This document shows, in pieces, positions 57,678 through 64,000 of a DNA stretch of 64,000 bases. The notes under the pieces were generated by a model that worked only from the letters and a program-made list of their open reading frames with translations, was not told where the DNA came from and ran no database searches. The position numbers and the translations under genes are program-made. The number at the start of each line of letters is the position of its first letter. Within the stretch, counting starts at the first letter, position 1. The stretch comes from Miscanthus floridulus (taxonomy: Eukaryota > Streptophyta > Magnoliopsida > Poales > Poaceae): assembly GCF_019320115.1 (NCBI RefSeq), contig NC_089585.1, positions 144,477,769 to 144,541,768 on the forward strand. The letters run 5' to 3'.

Positions 57678-59265
57678 AAAGACTAAAAGGTATAGCATTC
57701 CACATCATAATTCTTTTTACAAAGTGCAGAAGTCCAGGAAGTGCATCGCTTGCATAAGACTGAAAAGACTAATTCATGAACACAGTACGTGACTGAAAAC
57801 CAGTTAAACATGACAGGTCTGTTTATGAAACCAAGACAACTAAGTAGGATTAGGTTGGGAGAAAACAACTATAAGTGTGCGTGGTATTATAGTTTAGAAA
57901 AAGGGAGTCTTCTGCAAAGGTCTGCTACTCTGTTTGTGACAATGGAGCCGCTAAACTAAAAAGTAAATTTTAGCCTGAGGAAAATATGGTTGAAAAGCAG
58001 GTAAGCCAGGAAAAGAACATGAAAAAACATTCAACACTTAAAAAGTAGGTAGTCTCACTGAAAGCACCCAGAACATAATATAATAACATAGAAAGTAGAT
58101 AAAAGATGGCAGTGTTAGATGTTATATGACATGGAAAAACATACCATATTACATTACAGAATCACTCCTAAAGAAGCAAAGAACAAACTGTGCAAAAAAA
58201 AAAGGAGAGGCAAATAGCAAAAAGATTGTGGTGTTTCTAGAGGCAGCACGGGACAGTAGGAAATATCGCTGGTACATGAGGATTTGCACCACTTCAACTG
58301 GTTGGTATGGCACACAGGCATGTCACAGATTCAAGATTATGATTGTTCCAGTTATAAGTAAGATAAAGTGAATCGGCCTATTGCTTAAGTAAAAAAGAAA
58401 ACTAAGGCACATGAACTAAAATTAGGAACTGCAACTATTTAGGCATGGGTAGGGGAAAAAAGACAGTATCAGGACTCCTCAGCTAAAACAAAGTTGTACC
58501 CATGCACACTCAACATTTTATTCATGAATCCATAGAAAGTAGGTTTCAACTTGTAATAAAGTAAAGGTCTCTTTTGAGGGAAGACATATTAACGTAGCAG
58601 AAACCACTCTTGATGATTGAATTTCAGATCATTGCATTGAAACTTTCTAAAGTTCATTGGAGTACCAGTTTCAGAGTAGCTGGATAACACAAATCCTACC
58701 ACGCCCACAGTAGGAGTGTCCAGAAGCTGAAAGAACAATCTCAACTAGAATACTTCACCTCAACAGTTAACAACAATGAGAGAGTTGGCTGTCAATCTAC
58801 CATCAAGGAGCTAAAACTTCACCTCAATAACATTCAACAGCAAAAACATTTCAAATAAGACAGATAAGTAGCAACTAAACCCGCACCACAATATATAGAC
58901 AAAAATCAAGGATTCAAAAGGCAGCCAAAGGAGAGCTACTGACTAAGATACTGTCTATGTTGCTACTGTATCAATTATCCAGGATCCCCCATGAAAATTA
59001 GAGAATGAACAAGTAAACAGCATGTATTTCTGTCCAAATTCCCCACTGGTTCATAATACAAGGAGTATATGATTGTCTATATAAGCTATCTGTGATATAA
59101 CTGGTTCTGTGCTCCATTTATTTCTCCCTATACTTATACTTATTCTTACTGAGGATTTATATTTTTTTTTCTAGCAGTAGCTACTAATGATCGAGGATTG
59201 AGGAAGGAACAAGAGTGCACTAGTACTATTGCACTAACTAGTAACCATCCGATCCTTGCCCCCCT

Positions 59266-59928
59266 TTACTTCTTGATCCGGCGCACCTTCTTGGCGCCCC
59301 AGACCTCCATGCGGCCCTTGGGGCAGCCGCAGGGGGCGCGGAAGATGAGGACGGTACGGCCGTTGGGCGGCGCCATCTTGCGCAGCTCGGCCTCCAGCTC
59401 CCGCTGCTCGTCGCCTAGCTCCACGGGACGCGCCCCGGCCGCGGCCAGCAGCGCCGATCGCGCGGCGGGGCCGGGGCGGCCGCGCACGCACTCCTCCGTC
59501 TCGAGCTGGATGTCGAACTCGACGGCCTTCTTGAGGCCCCTGCACCTGGGCTTGCCGCACTTGCGCGCGTGGTGGCCCAGCAGCTCCCACGCGACGACCG
59601 CCGCGGCGACGGCGACGGCGGCCCCGAAGAAGGCGGCGGCGGGGAGGCAGGACGCGGCCGGGTGGTGGAGCAGCGCGCCCATCTCTAGGAAGAGCAGCTT
59701 GAGGTACGGGATCAGGAGGAAGCCGAGCGCGGTGACGACGGCGAGGAGCATGACCGCGTCGACCACGGCCATCGGGGTGCTGTCGCAGAAGGAGCCGGAG
59801 GCCCCCGCGGCGGAGGAGGCCGCCCGCCTGGATCGGGAGCACGCGGAGGCGGAGGCGGAGCTGTCGGCCGCCCTGCGGTGGTGCTCGAACGCGCGGAGGA
59901 ACTCGATGAGGCTGCGGCACTCCGCCAT
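59266..59928 (-). CDS. Two-span membrane protein, plant 'ribosomal protein L34e superfamily'-type
   Basis: A single exon of 663 bases (220 residues), GC-rich as many grass genes are. The N-terminal half is Ser/Ala-rich; hydrophobic spans lie at about 54-80 and 94-116. After them come KCGKPRCRGLKKAVEFDIQL (about 123-142), an EEC, an acidic helix, and APCGCPKGRMEVWGAKKVRR near the C-terminus. I recognise the Cys and KKAVEFD pattern from a plant family annotated, probably wrongly, as ribosomal protein L34e superfamily. Membrane spans make a ribosomal role unlikely; the function is unknown. Stop TAA at 59266. The first ATG in frame (59928) follows short GTGGC repeats in the leader. Other long open frames over this locus on both strands are GC shadows. 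Confidence 0.8.
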   Translation of the reverse strand: MAECRSLIEFLRAFEHHRRAADSSASASACSRSRRAASSAAGASGSFCDSTPMAVVDAVMLLAVVTALGFLLIPYLKLLFLEMGALLHHPAASCLPAAAFFGAAVAVAAAVVAWELLGHHARKCGKPRCRGLKKAVEFDIQLETEECVRGRPGPAARSALLAAAGARPVELGDEQRELEAELRKMAPPNGRTVLIFRAPCGCPKGRMEVWGAKKVRRIKK

Positions 59929-62900
59929 CGTGGCGTGGCGTGGCGTGGCGACGGGGGGGCTGCTCCGCGCGCGGCCGGGCCAACGGGTGGTGATGGGGAA
60001 GGGAAGCAGGGAGGCGCGAGCGCTGTGTGGTGGGGGCGCCGGGATCTGTGGGGAACTGGTGGGGGATTTTGCCGATCCGATCGGTGGGGCTGGGGAATGC
60101 GAATGTGGGGTAGTACTCGGCAGTCGGCACCGCGCCGTGCGTGGTGCGCGTGCGGACGAGACGACGAGTGGTGGGTTTGGTTTGCCCGTCCCTCCCCTCC
60201 CGGCTGGGGGAGGTGTGTATTGGCTCGGTCGGCGCCTCGTTCCGTGGCGTACGTCGCGTGGTACTGGGCCGGGGCCGTGCCGCTCTGCGAGTCTGCGGGC
60301 GAGGCAGTCAGGCCCCGCCGTGACGTGATGTCAAAGCCGTGGAGGGAAGGGAGGGGCGCCAGAGGAGGTCACGTCCGGCTGACGTGTGGGAGGGACTACT
60401 AGGCGCTACGGCACTAGGCGGAGCCGCCGGATCGGCCAGACAGCACAGATGCCGCAGTAGCTTTCCCTTTGAACGGATAGACGGCTGCCCACACGCAGCC
60501 GCACCGCCGAGATGTCAACGCGACCGGACGCCGGACGCGTCACGGCTTCCGTGGTGGTGCCGCTGCTAATCGCTCGTGTCTGCTCCGTTCGTACTCCACC
60601 CACCCCTTTTTTTTTCTGCGTTTCCTGCACCAGGTTTTCCCTGTCCTGCGCACGTTACAGAAAAAGGCGTCGCAGGGCACGTCGGGCTCGAGCAGGCGGA
60701 ATTTGAGCCACCAAGAATGGCTCATCAGCGACTTTCGGCTCCATCCTTCTCCTTCTCTCCTTTTTTTTCTTCCCCTGGGTCGCGGTGCCGTGTCGTGATC
60801 TCCCCTTTTTGCATCTTTCGATGAATCCTTTCCGTGCCGCCTTGGCGCATTCTGGCTTTCGGGAAGACAACGTCTCCCTTCTGACCTGACAAGCAATGTT
60901 AGCCGGCCACTAGACGCCGATGCGATGCTAACTTTGGGTATTGTCAATGGTAACACACTCCACGGTCATGTGCCCCCCATCGATCGAAACTGAGGAACTG
61001 AAAGATACCAAACCCATCCTTTTGTCTTTCCACTGAAACTGGAGGAAGAAGAATTCAGATGGGGTTTTTCTTTCCACAGTTGGTCAAATGACAGCGTCAT
61101 AGTAGTAGATGGTGTTGCGTGCTTTGGGAGAGCTCTCGGTGCTGTCAGTAAAATCAGCGGCCGCGTGAACGGCTGGGGATCAGCCAAGTGGGAAGCACTG
61201 GTCAAGCAAATTGATTAGCCGAGGCACGGCACGACCTGATGAGTGATGACCGCATGCCATCACACGCGGCGAAAAAACTCCCTCGGTTTCACATGGGTCT
61301 GGCCTTTGATCCAGTGACCAACTGAATTTAAGTATTGCCGTCTCGCCATCCTCGATCGTGCTTTTTGTACGCTAAAGACAAACCAAACCATTCATAATTC
61401 ATAAATATATACTGGTGCTATAGTATATTTGGCATGCATTTGGACCCCTGTGATTGTCACTTGGGGATGTCACAGGGCGAGTAATCCATCCGGAAACAAT
61501 GATTCTGTGCCACATCTCGGATCTTCGTGGATCACACCACGCGGGGCATGCCGGGCATGTTTGGATGCTGCCCTGGAGAGTAGCTGTCTGGACTGGACGC
61601 TGCCTGTACCTTATTTGGTTGCAACCCTGAACTATGATCCTGTTGCCTGGCCTGGTGGTAATTAGCGTTGGTTGCCTGGCTCCGACACATGTTTCTGGAT
61701 GCCTGGCCACATGCAACCATATTTGTCTGGCATTAATGGAGGTGATTAGCACCATTCGGTCTTTCTTTTTTCTTTTCAAAATAACAGGCAACGTTGTGAC
61801 AACACAAATCAATTATCTGATTCAAATATATACAATTCTCTATGAATAGTTATAGCAATATACAAGACTAATACGCAATATATCTTAATTAGTGTTCCCA
61901 GGCACGTGTCTCCAACCAAACACATATCCTTTAAAGTTGCTTCGCTAAGCAAAAAAACCATTAAATTTTCAGACAACTCTCAAGCACCACTTTTTATCAG
62001 ACATGTTGTCCAGATCTCCAACCAAACAAGCCCGCCATGCGTGGAGTTGGAACTTTGGGAGACGTGGTCTCTGGACTTGGAACCTACCGTTTGTATATTC
62101 TTTCGAGGAAGGTTCTGTGATGGACTCGGTAGTGAAAACGAGCCCCGATGAATGGGTCAAGATGGGCGAGTAGATTAGTACTATATAAACCTGCCGTCAA
62201 GATTGTTAGTGAAGTTGAAAGGATCCTAAAAAATAGTACATACACGGACCGGGCTGGCACCTGAGAGTGACAGAGGAAAAATTCAAGCTTGTTCACCACA
62301 AAAGTAAGCCACGGTTGACACGATACAGTGAGGCATGAACACCGATCGAGCAAAAGACGAACAAAGAAAGCGACAGCGAAAATACTTGTAATTTCTCTGA
62401 GGTGACCATTTCTTATTTACCTCTCAAGGGTGGTGAATGAACAAGGTATAAAGAAAGGACTGCAAACAACTTCATTACTGACCCTACGAAACACGTTCAC
62501 ATCAGGTTAGATCACGACTGCTCCAGCCCTCTCTCCCTCGTTACCGGCTACCGTGTACATATGTACCACCCATCAGATGGTCCAACAAGACGAAAACAAG
62601 CCTACAATGGCTACCCCTACCAAGCAGACGAAACAAAGGCACTAGGACGTAACCGTCGCAGTCGGCCGTGGCTCTCTGCTGCTCTTGACCTGCAAACACC
62701 CTGATGGATGCCTGCACCCTTCTGATCGATTCCCGTGGCCAAATCAGGCTGAAAAACTGCTCTCGATCCGTGATCAGCTGCGAGGGTTTCAGCGCCGACG
62801 GCTCCGTTTGACCGTTTCCACGCCCCCTGCTTCTGGATGGGCATGTGAGCTCACATGGGTGGACAAACGGAGTTCAAGGTTGATTACAGTTACAGCTCCA

Positions 62901-64000
62901 GGGAATTGAAACTTGAAAGTTTCTTGCTTGACTTTGCTGGCTTCGACACCTGTGACATGGAGACCCTCCCGAGGCTGATGAGACCCCGTTTCGGCACGCC
63001 AGCCGTTCGTGGGAGGTTTCGTGTGGTTCAGCGCCTGGCTGTTGCAGCCGGGTTTTTCCTCCTTTTTTTTCCCTGGTGTTGTGCGCAGGGAGGGAGATTT
63101 GGTCCAGACCCGACCCATCGCCATGACCAACCAATTCGCCGCCGTGGGCGGCCGACCGTGCCTGCACGGTCAGTCAGAGGAGAAATGGGGATAGAAAATG
63201 ACTCGGCACTTCCGAGTGACGAGCATAGCGGTCAATAGGCAAATGGTGGGAAATTTTGACTGAATTGAGGTCGGCCAGTGCAGCCAGATGCCCTGCTTCA
63301 AGTCTTGGTGCTGAGATGATGGTGGGGACGAAGGGCGCCTATCGCTTGACGTGCTTAAAAAATTGCAATTGTATTTCCTGAAACAAAAGGTATTTTCAAT
63401 AAAGTACCTTTTTTTAGGGGATTCAATAAAGTACCTGAAAGTACACCGCGGTAGCAGCTTGGAAAGTGTGTGGGCTGGGCTCTGTGCTGGGTGACTTTGT
63501 GCTGGGCCAAATATGAGGAATTAGGATCGAGACTTCGCTAACGAGAGTACTCGAAAATACAGACAATTTGGGCCACCAATCAATTAAGGTCTTAGGGCCT
63601 GTTTGGCATGGCTCCACTTCTAAACTCCAGCAACTCCATTAAAAAATTCAGCCAAACACCCCAACTCCAAAACTTCACGGAGGTGCCAACTCCATGAAGC
63701 TGTAGTGCAAATGGAGATGGAGTTTTGGAGCACCTCTTTTGCTGCTCTAGAACTCTCTCTTTTGAACTTCCTCGTAGAGTTGATGAGTAATTACCCACCA
63801 ATGCCACTGTTTACAGAGAAAAAAAACGTTTCTTGCAGTTGTATGGCAGTTGTAGCTTTCTGTATCTTTCTGTACTTGCAGTTGTATGTCAATTGGCTTA
63901 GGAGGACGCTTTCTGTAGCTTTTCTGTAGCTTTGTGTAGTTCATTTTCTTGCAGTTGTATGGCAGTTGTATCTTATATTTCATTTATGTCAATGTTCACA
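59929..64000. other. Upstream and intergenic region at the right edge
   Basis: The first few hundred bases are GC-rich leader and promoter for the minus-strand gene. From 60400 to 63590 I find no recognisable gene or transposon end pair, although many short open frames exist. A MITE-like end begins at 63595. Confidence 0.45.
63595..64000. mobile_element. Probable MITE start, running to or past the right edge
   Basis: GGGCCTGTTTGGCATGGCTCC at 63595 is the usual end of a common grass MITE family with CTCCAACTCC-type text inside. From 63830 to 63975 a TTGCAGTTGTATG(G/T)CA motif recurs three times. The other end is not visible. Confidence 0.4.

Larger units (their letters stand above)
55278..59265. 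other. Intergenic region with MITEs
   Basis: Holds the MITEs and tandem duplication listed below and otherwise AT-rich sequence. The part next to 59265 should include the 3' UTR of the minus-strand gene. No further gene is supported. Confidence 0.5.

Noticed and set aside
59198..60328. 376-residue open frame on the plus strand, and 298- and 174-residue frames over the same locus
   Set aside because: They are GC-rich shadows of the minus-strand 220-residue gene and its leader, with low-complexity Arg/Ala/Pro composition.
60400..63590. Several 60-140 residue open frames
   Set aside because: No domain, no splice-consistent model, both strands equally open.

Overview
This is plant nuclear DNA from a grass, most likely an Andropogoneae species (sorghum, sugarcane or Miscanthus type). 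The support is spliced genes with GT-AG introns, a GC-rich monocot-style single-exon gene, Stowaway, Tourist-like and hAT MITEs, and large Sirevirus-type Copia and Tat-type Gypsy retrotransposons. The species call is inference. There are no bacterial operons, CRISPR arrays or rRNA, and I recognised no tRNA.

Layout. 1-3200 is the 3' end of a Tat-like Gypsy element with a decayed antisense reading frame and one LTR. 3201-10655 (minus strand) is a gag-only Copia-type element. 11239-13838 (minus) is a ten-exon gene for a chloroplast CS26-like S-sulfocysteine/cysteine synthase. 13839-17631 is repeat-rich intergenic DNA. 17632-24043 (minus) is a Sirevirus that lost its reverse transcriptase half. 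24044-28808 holds MITEs, two hAT-type elements with perfect 8-bp target duplications and a possible Helitron end. 28809-32012 (minus) is a nine-exon NADH-cytochrome b5 reductase gene. 34380-41743 is a Gypsy-type LTR with a second gag-only element nested in it. 41972-55272 is a full-length Sirevirus flanked by TATAT. 59266-59928 (minus) is a single-exon two-span membrane protein gene. The rest is MITE-bearing intergenic DNA.

The three host genes are unrelated housekeeping-type genes, about 15 and 27 kb apart, separated by nested retrotransposons. About two thirds of the window is LTR-element DNA.

Points that stand out: (1) the third (env-like) frame of the Sirevirus runs 857 codons without a frameshift and carries 24 in-frame TAG codons but no TAA or TGA; (2) two gag-only elements with four zinc knuckles, 2.3-kb LTRs and Sirevirus-like signals lie in opposite orientation on either side of two genes; (3) GACCGGACGC-type palindromes sit just upstream of the TATA-like box in the LTRs of three element families, with an extra block inside the Sirevirus ahead of the env-like frame; (4) a 19-bp tandem duplication of a 3' splice site in the CS26-like gene would cause a frameshift if the upstream copy were used.
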